Positions 24,071 through 35,922 of a stretch of 64,000 nucleotides of DNA are shown here, in pieces; position 1 is the stretch's first letter, and every line of letters starts with the position of its first letter. The DNA comes from Numida meleagris. Its lineage: Eukaryota; Chordata; Aves; Galliformes; Numididae. The stretch spans positions 34,200,753 to 34,264,752 of the forward strand of contig NC_034414.1 of assembly GCF_002078875.1 (NCBI RefSeq). The letters run 5' to 3'. The translations under genes were made by a program, and so were the position numbers. Below the pieces are notes generated by a model. It saw only the letters and a list, made by a program, of their open reading frames with translations. It was not told where the DNA came from and did not search any database.

Positions 24071-25028
24071 TGAAGAACAACAAAATAACCAACAGGCAGA
24101 TCGAGCCTCCAAAATTAAGGTGGCTCAAATGGATTTGGACTGGCAACACAAGAGTGAGTTATTTCTAGCTCGCTGGGCCCGTGAGACCTCGGGCCATCAA
24201 GGAAGAGATGCAACATACAAGTGGGCTAGAGACCGAGGGGTGGACTTAACTATGGACACTATTGCACAGGTTATTCATGACTGTGAAACTTGCGCCACAA
24301 TTAAACAAGCAAAGAGGATGAAACCTCTCTGGGGGGAAGGGTGATGGCAAAAGCATAAATATGGGGAGGCGTGGCAGGTTGATTATATCACCTTGCCACG
24401 AAGCCGCGATGGTAAGCGTTATGTGCTTACCATGGTGGAGGCAACCACTGGATGGCTCGAAACATATGCAATACCCCATGCTACCGCCTGAAACACCATA
24501 TTAGGCCTCGAGAAACAAGTCCTGTGGCGACATGGCACCCCTGAAAGAATTGAGTCAGATAATGGGACTCATTTCAAAAATTCTCTTGTAACTACTTGGG
24601 CCAAAGATCATTGTATTGAGTGGATTTACCATATCCCCTATCATGCACCAGCTTCTGGTAAAATTGAACGATACAATGGATTGTTAAAAACCATGTTGAA
24701 AGCAATGGGTGGCGGAACATTTAAGCGTTGGGAGAAGCATTTGGCAGAAGCCACCTGGTTGGTCAACACTAGAGGATCAATCAATTGTGATGGTCCTGCT
24801 CAATCCAGCTCTCTACATAATGTAGAGGGAGATAAGGTCCCTGTATTACATGTAAAGAGCATGCTGGGAAAAGCAGTTTGGGTCTTTCCAGCTTCTGGAA
24901 AGGGCAAACCTCTCCGTGGCACTGTTTTTGCCCAGGGACCTGGGTCCACTTGGTGGGTGATGCAAAAGAATGGGGATGTTCAGTGTGTATCACAAGGGAA
25001 TTTGATGCTGGGGGAGTGCAGTCAGTAA
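24071..25028 (+). pseudogene. Integrase domain
   Basis: A zinc-binding N-terminus is suggested by GHQGRD (His at 24195-24197) and CETC (24282-24293). The catalytic triad is visible: Asp at 24381-24383, Asp at 24558-24560 (SDNGTHF context) and Glu at 24666-24668, giving the D,D-35-E spacing. The C-terminal part has a Trp- and Gly-rich DNA-binding-like region and ends at TAA 25026-25028. In-frame TGA stops at 24342-24344 and 24489-24491 break it. Confidence 0.9.
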
Positions 25029-25129
25029 GTCTATGTATATATAGGTATACATTTCTGTGTGTGTGCATAATGCATGTTAATTATTGTTTGTTTGTATATG
25101 TATATTGACACAATGTAATGATATGGAAT
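25029..25129. other. Short AT-rich spacer, no env
   Basis: About 100 bp of TG/TA-rich sequence lies between the integrase stop and the polypurine tract. An 18-base piece at 25113-25130 resembles the reverse complement of the LTR start region (see findings). Confidence 0.7.
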
Positions 25130-25141
25130 AAGGGGGAAAAA
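25130..25141 (+). other. Polypurine tract
   Basis: AAGGGGGAAAAA immediately precedes the right LTR at 25142. This is the site from which plus-strand DNA synthesis starts and normally marks the U3 start of the 3' LTR. Here the LTR that follows starts with its U5 end. Confidence 0.85.
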
Positions 25142-25669
25142 TGTCAACGGTTTACGGGCGTTCGGCCCGGTTCTGTGACGAAGAGGATGGGGGATCCATG
25201 GGTCCACACCCCGTGAAAAGGGAAAAGGGAAAAAGGGGAAGGAGATGGCCCTGAGAGCAAAGAACAGCGGCAACAATCTGAGGAGAAACAAACTAATTTA
25301 CTAAGTAAGATATCGGAATGCAAAACAACACACTATAATACAATATAATTACAATTTAAGCTGATAAATCCAATACAGAGAGAGAGAATGTCCCAAAATC
25401 AAGGTAGGCCTTACTCTACCACCGACGATAAGATGGCTGGAGAGCGAGGTGCTGCCAAGACGAGAGACGGCGGATGAAGGGAGGAGGTCTTGTGATCTGC
25501 AAGTTTTTATACTGCGAGCTTTTATCTTTTCCCTCCGACTGGAAATGGTAACAGAGGAGCAAAGTACCGTGGGGACTGCAGTAGTCCTTCTCTTCTGAGA
25601 ACCAGGTATATCCACTACATGATGTTATGATGTGGAATACCAATAACCGAAAATCACAAAACCATGACA
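25142..25669 (-). repeat. Right LTR in inverted orientation, 528 bp
   Basis: It begins TGTCAACGGTTTACGGGCG and ends AAAACCATGACA, which is the left LTR read backwards from end to end. Its TATA box survives on the reverse strand (about 25507-25513). By eye it differs from the left LTR at about 25-30 positions. Both boundaries are exact LTR ends. In a normal provirus this LTR would be in the same direction as the left one. The reverse-strand open frames inside it are not genes. Confidence 0.92.
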
Positions 25670-26654
25670 GCCTGGCAGAGACTGACCTCAGAACTCATGC
25701 AGAAATTGATTGCTTTCATAGCCCAAGTAGTAGTTACCAGCGTTTTAAGTTAGTGAGTGAATACCCACTGCAGAACTAATACTCTGTGAACTCCCAATGA
25801 AAAATCCTGAGAAAACACAGACTTCTTTGAAAACCTTGTTTAAAACTTAGTGACACTGTGAAATAAACAGGTAGGATTGCTTCTACTTCCAAATACTACA
25901 GTTACGCTCTACAAGGAAGGCGATTATCCAGAGAGACGTGCACAGAAAACAGCAAACTGGGAAATTACACCTTGCAATAACAGACTCTTCAAATTGCTGG
26001 CTGAAACAAAAACCGGAAAAAATAAAGTCTGTTGAAATTTCACAGAAACAGAAGTTTTGGGATAAGAACATGGAAAGTTCAACAAAGTAAAGTGAATTCT
26101 GCATCAACTTAAAGTGCACTTGAGTTGAAAACTGAAATTTTTATTTTCCTTTTCCCTCCTTTTAACTACCTGTGTTCTGTTGAGGAAAATGTTATTTAAA
26201 AATAACATATAAAATAACATTTCAAAAAATTTTAGAATATGTCACAATAATGAGGATAGACATTAAACTTTCAATTTTATAAATGTCCACAAAATTTTTG
26301 TTTCTAGCCATCTTTGGCTGAATTTACTTCAACCTAACTTGTAATTTTCCCTCAAATTTTGTATTTCTTCACTGAAAACAAATTTTTCAATTCTATGTCA
26401 TGTTTGTAACTCTCATCACAGTTTTAAGCTGCTGAAATATAATAGCAGAAATACAAGGATATACAGGAATCATCTGCCAGCTTCAAAATGGGGCATGTAA
26501 GATACTTAGTACAGCTATTACTGCACGAGGTTTCAGAGCTATAGAAGTGTAAGAATAGATATTATTTTAATGATGAATATAGTACAGCTAGCACATTACA
26601 TTTTTAGACTTACTGTTAGCCTTATTTCAGACTCTTTTTTTGCATTTCTTTAAA

Positions 26655-26745
26655 AAGTATTTCTTAAAAGTATTAAAAGTATTTTTAAAGTATTATTAAA
26701 AGTATTATTAAAAGTATTATTAAAAGCATTTCTTAAAAGTCCAAG
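26655..26745. repeat. Simple tandem repeat (AAAGTATTATT-like)
   Basis: About six imperfect copies of an 11-13 bp unit (TATTAAAAG/TATTATTAAAAG). Confidence 0.75.
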
Positions 26746-27182
26746 AATCCCCTTCAAAACTCTCTGTTTGCAGGGAAAATGCTGATAAAATACTTCCTGG
26801 TGTCAATTCCTTCTGAATTACAACTGAGTAAAAATGGTATTTAAAAATGTTTAATGCACTTTTACATAAGCTTGTCTTAGATAATGGCCCTTAAGTGTCT
26901 TAGAAATCATTAATGAGAGGGTAAGAATTACCTTTCTTCAGTATGTGTGCCAGCTTTTAGAGAGCCTCTCCAATAACCTGATGCCTCTGTAATACGGCCT
27001 ATAACACTGTATCTCTTCTCAAGTTTTCACATCTGCAAAGAGACAAATTTTCACAATTTCACAATTGTTGATAAGAAACATCAAATCTGTTCTTAAATAA
27101 AATCTCACCCAGATCTCTGGTGATTTGTGTTGCTGGAAGGGCAGACTTGTACATGACTGGTAAAGCTCAAAAGTAATAGAAG

Positions 27183-27334
27183 ATACAATAAGTTGGTTTT
27201 ATATATATATATAATGTATATATATATACATTATATATAAATACATATATATTATATATATATATTATATATATATATAAAACCATATATATTATATATA
27301 TATTTTATATATATATAAAACCAACTTATTGTAT
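27183..27334. repeat. AT-rich palindrome with unique arms
   Basis: The left arm (from 27183, ATACAATAAGTTGG...) and right arm (to 27334, CCAACTTATTGTAT) are exact reverse complements over at least 20 bases. They enclose about 100 bp of TA dinucleotide sequence, which is also self-complementary. Confidence 0.85.
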
Positions 27335-30300
27335 ATATATATAAGGTCTCCAACTTTATTTTTTCTCTTTTTTTTTGTATAGTTCTTTTACACTTTCTCA
27401 TACTATCATGCGATGTGCTGAAGCAGAATAGGTGTTAGGTTTTACTCTGAAAGTAGATGTATGAATAAATAACTAAGTGAGTCTGCAGTACCGCATTCTG
27501 GAAGGATTCCTCAGGGTCTTTTGTGTTTCAGGTTACTGTACTGTATAAATAAATACTCCTGAATTCTCTCCTTTCTGTCACCACATGTCTTTATGACATT
27601 CAGGGAGAACATGTTATTTCTTTTCATAGTGAGGCTACAGAACGGCTGCTGAGAACATATGTAAATAAAGACTGATCACCTGCCCTGGAAGAGCAAGAAT
27701 GGATATATTTACTTACCCTGTCCATTTCAATCTTCGCATTTTGTAGTATTCAAAAAAATCCAGCCCAAATTCTAAATGGACATGATATTTTAAGTGACAC
27801 TTCTTGAGGGTCATCCCTTATATGTTTAGATATACAGACTTACAGACAGAGAGAAAATACCCTGTAATTTAACACAACACAGTAACAGATGTACTTTTCA
27901 AGCATGACTCCTGCATAACTCTAGAACAAGGCTATGCTACAGGGCACATTAAACCCCTTATTAGCTTGAGCTGAATGGTTAAGTAAACATCCTTTGACAA
28001 ACTGAAGTCTATAAACGGGTTCAAGCTCACTCTGTGAAGCAAGCTGGTTAAAATATATGAAAAGCATACTTATCATGCAATATCATGATAGATAATATTT
28101 CAGCAGTAATTTCTCAGCTGCTTCCCATTGTGCAATTAATCAGAAGTAGCATAAAGCACGGAAACAGGATGTAGAGCCTGGAGAAAGCGTGATATTAAGA
28201 CAATATTTATTTTTATCTGATTTTTCTTCAAATAAAGCACACCTTTACCAGTAATCTAAAGCTGAATTTCCCAATGTAACAATTTATTAATAATGTGTCT
28301 GCATTTTTTTTTTGTTAAACATGTTGTCTTATATGTCCCTGGTGTGACAAAACTTCTTAACATCACTTTTTAGTTCTCACACCCCAAGGATGTGCAAAGA
28401 ATTACATTTGACAAGTAGGGCAATATGGAAATTATTCCACTGATTGCTATTAAAACTGTGATTCTTGACCATAGCAGCTAATTCTAAGATGTACAAAAAG
28501 AACCATGCAAAAAAGTTACAAAATGACTCCCAGTTAAACCTTGAAATATGTACTACTGACCTTCACTGGAGTTGAAAGTTTTCTAAATTAATCTGGATAC
28601 TAATTTGATGACCATAACTTTTGATATGAATCTCTCATTACCGTATTTAAAATTATTCTTTTCATAAGTGGCAGAAATATCTTGCTAACACTATTCAAGC
28701 CTCTGAAGGGTGCGCTCCCATTGGCTGATTTCAAATGGGCCGAGTCCTACATATTTATTCAATTGTGAACAATCTGCAAATCTACCCATCTATCTTACAA
28801 GAGTTCCTTTGAGATTTTTGACTTGAATATGATGATCATATATAGATTGTATTTCTTGAATTCTAGTTTTTGAGAAATGGAAAATAGTTTTGTTAAACAA
28901 TGAAATCCAAGTAGGTCACATTTAGCAGTTAGGTTATAGCAAAATTTAGTTGCCATAACTTCATGTTTAAAGTCAAAGTAATACCAAAAGTGATCCACTG
29001 TATGTTTTTGTATGTAGTTTCATCGGAATAATTTCAGCATTTCCTGGATTTATTTCTTCACCTTTTATTCAGATTTATAGAGTACAGGCCATAAAGATCA
29101 GTACTGCTTAGAGAACATCATGAAAACCCATGGGAAGGTGGACTGGCTTAGATACCTGCTGCCACAGCAGTAGCCAGCAATATTTATGAACTTAGGTGGT
29201 TTGTGCTAGCTGTACAAAATGCTGCTTTTCAATCACCTGGACACCATTTTGGCTTCATTATATGGTACTGTTTATACTAAGGAAAGCAAAGGAGAAGCAG
29301 TACTGGCAGTGGCAGACAACATGACAGGGTGATATTTAGCCCTCTGATAACATTAACAGTCCAGGACAGTGCCTGTTAATTGCTTAATGGGGGTGCAACA
29401 ATCGCAGTTTCTATTTTTCCAAGGAGCCATAAGAGTTTCTGATTTGTCTGGCTCACCCAGGCTCCCAGGCCCTAGCTGAGAGTGACAAAGGCAGAGATTT
29501 CCTTAGAACAAGCCTTTAAAAATCTGAAACAGAGCCCATATGTCATGCTGTAATAAATTCAAAATATGCTGGATCTGTGAAAGCGGCACACCAGGCCATA
29601 TGCTTCAGACAGAACAGCTTGCATACGTCTAGGCCTCTACACTAACTTCAGGAACTGAAAACAGCAGCTAGGCTATTCCACACTTTTCCACTTGTTAAAT
29701 TTGTGTTGCTAATGTCAGATTTATTAGAAACAAACAAAAAAAATCACAAGAAAAACCCAGTCTTTGTCAAAACCTTGAAGCTGATGACTGGCCAATTATT
29801 TTCTGTGCTGCTTTGAACTGTCAAGCTGTGACCAAGTGAAGTGGAACAACTGCAAAGTTTTCAAGAATGGTTGTTCAGATCCAGAGGTTCACCTCACAGT
29901 GAGAAACAGGCTCAATGCTTAACACCAGGAGAGGTCAGCATGCCAGCTCTAGTCTGTTCTGCACACAAAGTATCACTCCCTATTTTTGCTATAATCCCAA
30001 ACACTTTACTGGCACTTCCACAAAGCTAAGAAATGTTAATTCTTTTATTCAGAGCTAAATTCCTACACCATCATCTTTCACACAAGAAAACCTCTATGAA
30101 CACCTCTTTAAAGATCTATTTTACTTTGGCAAATGCCAAGAAATCCTAGAGTCAGTAACCTACCTTACAGTGCAATGGTACTATGGAGATCTTTGAACAG
30201 AAGGATACTTAACCAGTATCTTATGTGGTATAACAACTAAAATTTGAACAGTTAAGCAGGTTAATCTTCATCTTTAACCTCTGTTTCAATAAAGAAGCAT

Positions 30301-31057
30301 CAATGATGAAGCATCAAATGTGAAGCTGAAAACTCCCTTTTAATCTAAGAACAGTGAAAATATTTGCATGTTTTTAACTTTTTGCAAAAACTTCTTCAAA
30401 GAAAATGTGAATTCGGAATATATCTAACCTTGCTATAGTAAAACCTTAATAAAAAAAAGAAAATTTATAGTAAAATTTTCAGCTACGCATCCCAGACTTC
30501 TCATAAAATCAAGTGAGCATTTTCAACAGTGTGCAAATCAGATTTCCAAATGATATGTGACTAGGCAGACCTGTTTCCACCAATTACTGTTAAAAGACAT
30601 TGTCTACAGGAAGTCACGCTCAGTAATGTTGAAGGTGTTTACTACCTTTACAAACAAGTTGTTACTTAAATAAAATCCTTACAGTGACTATCATCATTTT
30701 TTGCATAGTACCTTCATTTGATACTGGATGAAGATGGTCTATTCCCCAGAAAGAAGAAAGCAGAATCAGTTTTGTTTGATTTGCTACGTTGTCTTTCTTA
30801 AACCCAGGGCTAGATCACACATCCTCTTCCCACTGCAGCTGTGTCAGTGGAAGCTTTCACCATGCCAGCTGCTTATCATTATGTCCCCTGGGAGGTTTCC
30901 ATCCCTTCCAATCTATCTGCTAAGCTGCATTGCAAATACTCCCTTATTTGCTTCTGTGAAAATGAACAGCATTAGCAGAACCATTCATTAGACGAACTTG
31001 GCAATTTTTAACTGAAACAGGTCATTCAAACAGGTCTACTGGCAAATCTGAGGGAAA

Positions 31058-31103
31058 AACTGCACATCTCCTTCCTTCTTCTGAGGGAAGGAGATGTGCA
31101 GTT
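31058..31103. repeat. Perfect 18-bp stem hairpin
   Basis: AACTGCACATCTCCTTCC at 31058-31075 pairs fully with 31086-31103 across a 10-base loop. It lies in unannotated DNA. Its nature (miRNA-like, small inverted duplication) is unknown. Confidence 0.85.
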
Positions 31104-31554
31104 GCAGACTGGAGCAGGAAATCCCTTCAGCAGACATGCTGACTCTCTTCAGAGAGATAGGATATATTATCAAACTCTTACTCTGTAAAATCCATTTAGT
31201 ACCTTCATAATGCATTAAAATTTGAAAGGAAGTATTCAGAGTGAAGTTAACCTAAACTACCAGAGACTAAGCGTACTGATCAGTACACTAACCTGAGGAA
31301 AATCTTTACATGTTCAGACAATGCCTTCAGTGTAATACCAGTCTATTTCATATATACTTTATATATAGCTTTGGAATAATAATAATTCAATAAATATATT
31401 AATAGTGGATACATGTCGTACATGTCCCTACAGATTTTATTTTCCCTGGATATAGACATACATAAAGAGTAGTGGAATTTTATAGCTAGGCATTAGATGT
31501 TAATTTCTAAACTGAGAAACAAACAGATTTTTGTTTTAGTTACTTTATTTGTGC
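31104..31554. other. Noncoding DNA
   Basis: Nothing recognised. Confidence 0.5.
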
Positions 31555-31559
31555 AGTAG

Positions 31560-32063
31560 TGTCATGGTTTTATGATTTTCGGTTGTTGGTATTCCGCATC
31601 ATATCATGTAGTGTATGTACCAGGTTCTCAGAAGAGAAGGACTACTACATTCCCCACGGTACATTGCTCCTCTGTTACCATTTCCGGCCAGAGGAAAAAG
31701 ATAAAAACTTGCAGATCACGAGACCTCATCCCTTTTTCCGCCCGTCTCTCATCCTGGCAGCACCTCGCTCTCCAGCCATCTTATCGTCAGTAGTAGAGTA
31801 AGGCCTACCTTGATTTTGGGACATTCTCTCTCTCTGTATTGGATTTATCAGATTAAATTGTAATTATATTGTATTATAGTGTGTTGTTTTGCATTCCGAT
31901 ATCTTATTTAGTAAATTAGTTTGTTTCTCCTCAGATTGTTGCCACTGTTTTTGCTCTCAGGCCCGTTTCCTTACCCTTTTTTCCCTTCTCCTGGGGCGTG
32001 GGTCCATGGGTCCCCCATCCCATTCGTCAGGGAACCAGGCCGAAAGCCCGTAAACCATTGACA
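31560..32063 (+). mobile_element. Solo LTR of the same family, 504 bp
   Basis: It starts TGTCATGGTTTTATGATTTT and ends ACCATTGACA, aligning along the whole length of the left LTR at 18072-18600. A perfect 5-bp duplication AGTAG flanks it (31555-31559 and 32064-32068), so it is a complete insertion reduced to one LTR by recombination. Compared with the other LTRs, 15 bp around the TATA box are missing between two ATAAAA repeats. The two open frames inside it are not genes. Confidence 0.93.
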
Positions 32064-32068
32064 AGTAG

Positions 32069-34062
32069 TGTGCATTTTGTTTGATGATTAAGCAAATGAA
32101 AGGCAATATTTCGAAGAAAAACTCATGCTTTCATTGCCATTACAAATGTAAACCAAAGAAGATTTTTGAAGTTCAGACCAGATATAGACACTAAATCTAT
32201 CATACCTAATATAAGACTAGAAACGTTTCTTCCTTAGTAATAATTATTAACTTGCCATGCCATATGGATGTCACTTATATTCCAAGAGGTCTTACGGTGG
32301 AGTACTTCAGTACCTTCTGAAAGTCAACACATCAGTACTTCACATGTGTACTTATATTTTTCTAATGCTGCCAGTAGAGTTGTATGTCAGTCATAGAACA
32401 TAAACATGTTTTCTTCAGGTCATTTTATTTTTGATTTGATGAAACAGCAGAAAAATCATTTTGACTGGATGTAAGATTTCCTAAAATACACTACTATCTC
32501 CAAATCTCTTGTTTTGTGAATCAAAAATAGCAACATGTTAGTCTGGTAAGTGTATTTTATGCACTATTTATTATATTAATTCCAAAAGTTATATTTCTTA
32601 ACCTTTTATTACAAGGAGATTATTTTCAACTCTTCAAACTTATACTGAAAAAACAGTTGAAACAAATTATATTTTCTCATTCTCATGTTGAAAGCGGTGT
32701 TTCACCTTTGTTCTCAGAAAGAGGAAGTTCGCAATAGAGAACCAAATCTCTGAACATTTATTTGTTTTTATTATATTCTTACTTACTGGTTCATCACTCT
32801 TATTTCATCTTTTAAGAAATTCCTGTCAGCAGTCTATGAAGTTTTGCTTTTCCTTCACTTACATCTCTACTGGGTGCCTAGATGGGAACTGAAATTAAAC
32901 TCAAGAAATAGCAAGAGAAAAAGAAAAACATGAACAAGTCAGTAGCTCTAGCTAAGACTGTATGCACTGAGGTTCAAGAAGATAAAGCAAAACATGCACT
33001 GCACTATTGCTGGATATAGCTATCTCTGTTATGTCTATGGAAAAAACGCCACCAAGCATTATCTGTTCTCTGATGAAAACATGCCAGTTAGAATGAAGTT
33101 AAGGAGGTGTTCTGTTCTAGCTATGAATGTTGACTCATTTCCAGCTTTGGCTTAATTTTATCTAGCTGCAGTGGCTACCATCCCCAGTTCTGCATCCTGC
33201 TTCTCTGTCATAAATTTACACTTCCACAGCAGTCGTGTCTGAGCCGGCTGTGAGAGGCATGGATGCTGATAAACCATCATAGTTTATATACTGCTTTGCA
33301 AACATAAATTGGCACTAACTTTAATATCCAGTGTGCTTGGCAGGAAAAAGAAAGGCACATTGCAGGAACAGAAACTGGTTAGGCTGTCCCAAATCAATTT
33401 ATTCTATAAATGAGTCAAAGTCTTTGATGTCTACAAACTACGCAGACAGAAGTGATGAACAAGGTAACCTCTTACTCTTCATCTCAGATGGAGTCATAGA
33501 AAGATACAGGTAATAAGCCAGCATTTCTGAAAATGCATCTGTAATGAAAGCTTTTGCAAACATAATAATTTTTGAGAAGAAATGTCATAGTATTGGAGAA
33601 ATTTTAGTAACAAAGAAATTTTTCGCTCTTAAAATGTAAAAGTACACCAAATGTTTGAAAATGTCTCTCAGGAACCAAATAATATTAATTTCCCTAAGAC
33701 TGCTTCTAAATTAGCCAGGAGATTATCAATTATTTCTTAAAACAGTCTCCTGCTTTCACACTAAGAGATTAAATTAGTGCTGGCAAACACTGCAGTTCCT
33801 TGAAGCCAAGACAGAGTTTAAGAGCAGTCAAGAGGTATGGCAATTTTAGAAGATTTTTCCCATGTATCTCCCTGTATAATGTTTAGGCTGCTAATGTAAT
33901 TCTGTGAGACTCGTAAAATACAGTTTTAGACCTCTGGAACCTACGAAGTCCAGGTACAACTTTGCTCTCAGATTCCTCCATTTCTCACACATTTCTGGGA
34001 AGGACACAGATAATTCCCTAGCAAGCATCAATTTTATTTGTTCTAAAAATAAATAAATAAAT
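32069..34062. other. AT-rich noncoding DNA
   Basis: Nothing recognised; no open frame with a domain. Confidence 0.5.
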
Positions 34063-34157
34063 TTGGTCACAGGCCAGATCTTCCACCAGTAAACACTCCT
34101 GAGCACTCTCTTCCTGGGGCAAACAGCTCTGAAGGAAATGCTTTCGGATGTTCACAA
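34063..34157 (+). repeat. 95-bp direct duplication, copy 1
   Basis: From TTGGTCACAGGCCAG to GGATGTTCACAA it is identical to 36491-36585, which abuts the assembly gap. Confidence 0.95.
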
Positions 34158-35922
34158 GGTGATGTTGACTGCCACACAATCACTTTGCAATTGTTCTAGC
34201 TATACATTTCAAAAAAAAAAAAAAAAAAACCAAGGGCATTCTCCTTTCTCTTTGGACCTCTCTGCATGTGTGCTTATATTGCTTTATGTCACATGCACTG
34301 AAAGAAAAACAAAGTGCAAAAGGAGATGTGTGAGGGGGGAAAAAAAGGTTTGTTAGGAATTTAGGTGGACAACTCTGAAATAACATCGCATTGTACATAT
34401 TTATGGCTTGCTTTGGGGCTTTTCTGTTATTGTTTGTTTTTAATTATTCATTAAGGACATACAGCAACAGAGCAGGACACTCTGAAAACATTATCATTAT
34501 CTCATGTCTGAGCTTTGCCAGGTGTATTCTAGGTATATAGGAACTAACGATATTAATTCCTCCTCAATTTACAAAAAGAGACAGAACAAGGAGCATTCAT
34601 TTTCCAATATGATCTTCTACACAGATCTAAAATTGAATGCATCAGCTAATCAAAAATCTAAATAAGTCATTTAGTCAAAATCATTTTCAATAAAATGAGT
34701 TATGAAACTATTTGTTTTTTATTAACAGCCGTGACATAGCTGAATTTGTAAGTTCACTCTTTAAACTACAGAGGAAACTACTGCAGGAATGGCAGGGCAC
34801 AGCTTTGAGAAGCCTGAAACAACCTGGAACTCCTGTAGTTCGTTAATCTGGGAAGTTAAAGGACTAAAATTCACAGTTTTCTTCCATGTTCCTTTCAAGT
34901 CTCATACACCAAGGCATGAAGTATAAACTGGATGGAGCAGAGAGTGCCTCTGATGAAATACAATATAACGTAGCCCCTCTGCATTTACTAAAAAGCACAA
35001 ACAGGAGAGATTTTAAGTCAGTCCTTTGCTCTTTTCCTGGTACGGTATAATTCAGAGAAGCGGAATGCCAAGTAAAATTACCTATTTGAAAAGACTACAC
35101 AAGCAGACACCGTATATTTGTGAAATGTGTTCATCCAGTACAAAACTGACAGATGTATGATGTCCTGATGTTTCATCTGAATGAATATTGCATACAAAAC
35201 TGCTGCCAGAACACACACTGTTCTCATAGCAGTGAAGGCACAATAATATAGAGTCTTTAGGAAAATGTAGTGCATTTACAGATTGCTTGCACTCAGGGGT
35301 CATATGACCCAACAAATGACATCTGTCGCTACAGTGAGATACAACTGCTTTCAATTTAAGATAACAGGTTCAGGGAAGTAAAAATGAATGCAAAATGTGT
35401 CTTCCAAGAAAGAAAAAAAGGCAGTTTTTCATATTAACTGTTTGTCTTTCTCTGTGACAAACGATACACATTTATTTCCTTGCACTGTTAATTTGGCCTT
35501 TAAGCCCATATATTGAATGAAAAATTATGTTATTTACAAAATAGGAAATCTCTGCCAGAAAAGGACTGAAAAATATTTGTTTATACCAAACACTGTGATA
35601 AAAATACAAAGCAGAATACCAAAAAAACAAAAACAAGTAAATCTTTCACTCATCTTTAAAAATAAAGGAAAATATATACTCCATTGTTAAGCAAAATAGA
35701 TGAATAAAGAAAGTCCAATCCAAATCTCAATGAAGTACTATGGAAATTTTCACTTTTCAGTTCATTCACAATGATGAATAAATAAGTTGATGTATTTTAA
35801 AATAATTAATTGTAGTTTAAAATAGGTTGTAAACATATTAGTGGATCTCAATGCCTTCTATGTTTCAAAATGTATGAAAACCTAGAGAGAGCAAGTATGT
35901 GTGTATATGTATGTTTGTATGT
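34158..35922. other. Noncoding DNA
   Basis: It contains an A18-like run near 34210-34228. Otherwise nothing is recognised. Confidence 0.5.

Larger units (their letters stand above)
21289..25028 (+). pseudogene. pol remnant (protease, RT, RNase H, integrase)
   Basis: This is the polyprotein region for replication and integration. Domain order is protease (about 21331-21627), reverse transcriptase, RNase H and integrase, all on the + strand. The breaks are TGA at 21625-21627, a frame change near 21955-21970, TGA at 22295-22297, a 563-bp LTR inserted at 23298-23860, and TGA at 24342-24344 and 24489-24491. After the nested LTR the frame is consistent with the LTR plus its 5-bp duplication having been added to an intact RNase H. 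Four of the breaks are TGA stops. The region is followed directly by the polypurine tract. Confidence 0.9.
18072..25669 (+). mobile_element. Endogenous retrovirus, class III-like, no env, LTRs inverted to each other
   Basis: This 7.6-kb provirus-like element reads + strand: LTR, leader, gag, protease, reverse transcriptase, RNase H, integrase, polypurine tract, then a second LTR in reverse orientation. There is only about 100 bp between the integrase stop (25026-25028) and the polypurine tract, so env is absent. The DTGA, YIDD, RNase H acidic and D,D-35-E motifs are all visible. The coiled-coil gag with 7-residue repeats recalls the galliform ENS-1/ERNI (Soprano) family, an inference from memory. 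The outer flanking pentamers (GTATG at 18067-18071, GCCTG at 25670-25674) agree at only three of five bases, so there is no clear target-site duplication. By eye the two LTRs differ at roughly 5% of positions. The coding regions carry stops and frame changes and are not functional as they stand. Confidence 0.9.
25670..31057. other. AT-rich noncoding DNA
   Basis: About 5.4 kb with no recognised gene. It contains a short AAAGTATTATT-type repeat (26655-26745), the AT palindrome (27183-27334) and slightly more GC-balanced stretches near 28690-28790 and 29100-29640. Open frames are short. Confidence 0.5.

Noticed and set aside
25029..25141. Search for env between integrase and LTR
   Set aside because: Only about 100 bp of AT/TG-rich sequence is present, with no envelope-like frame.
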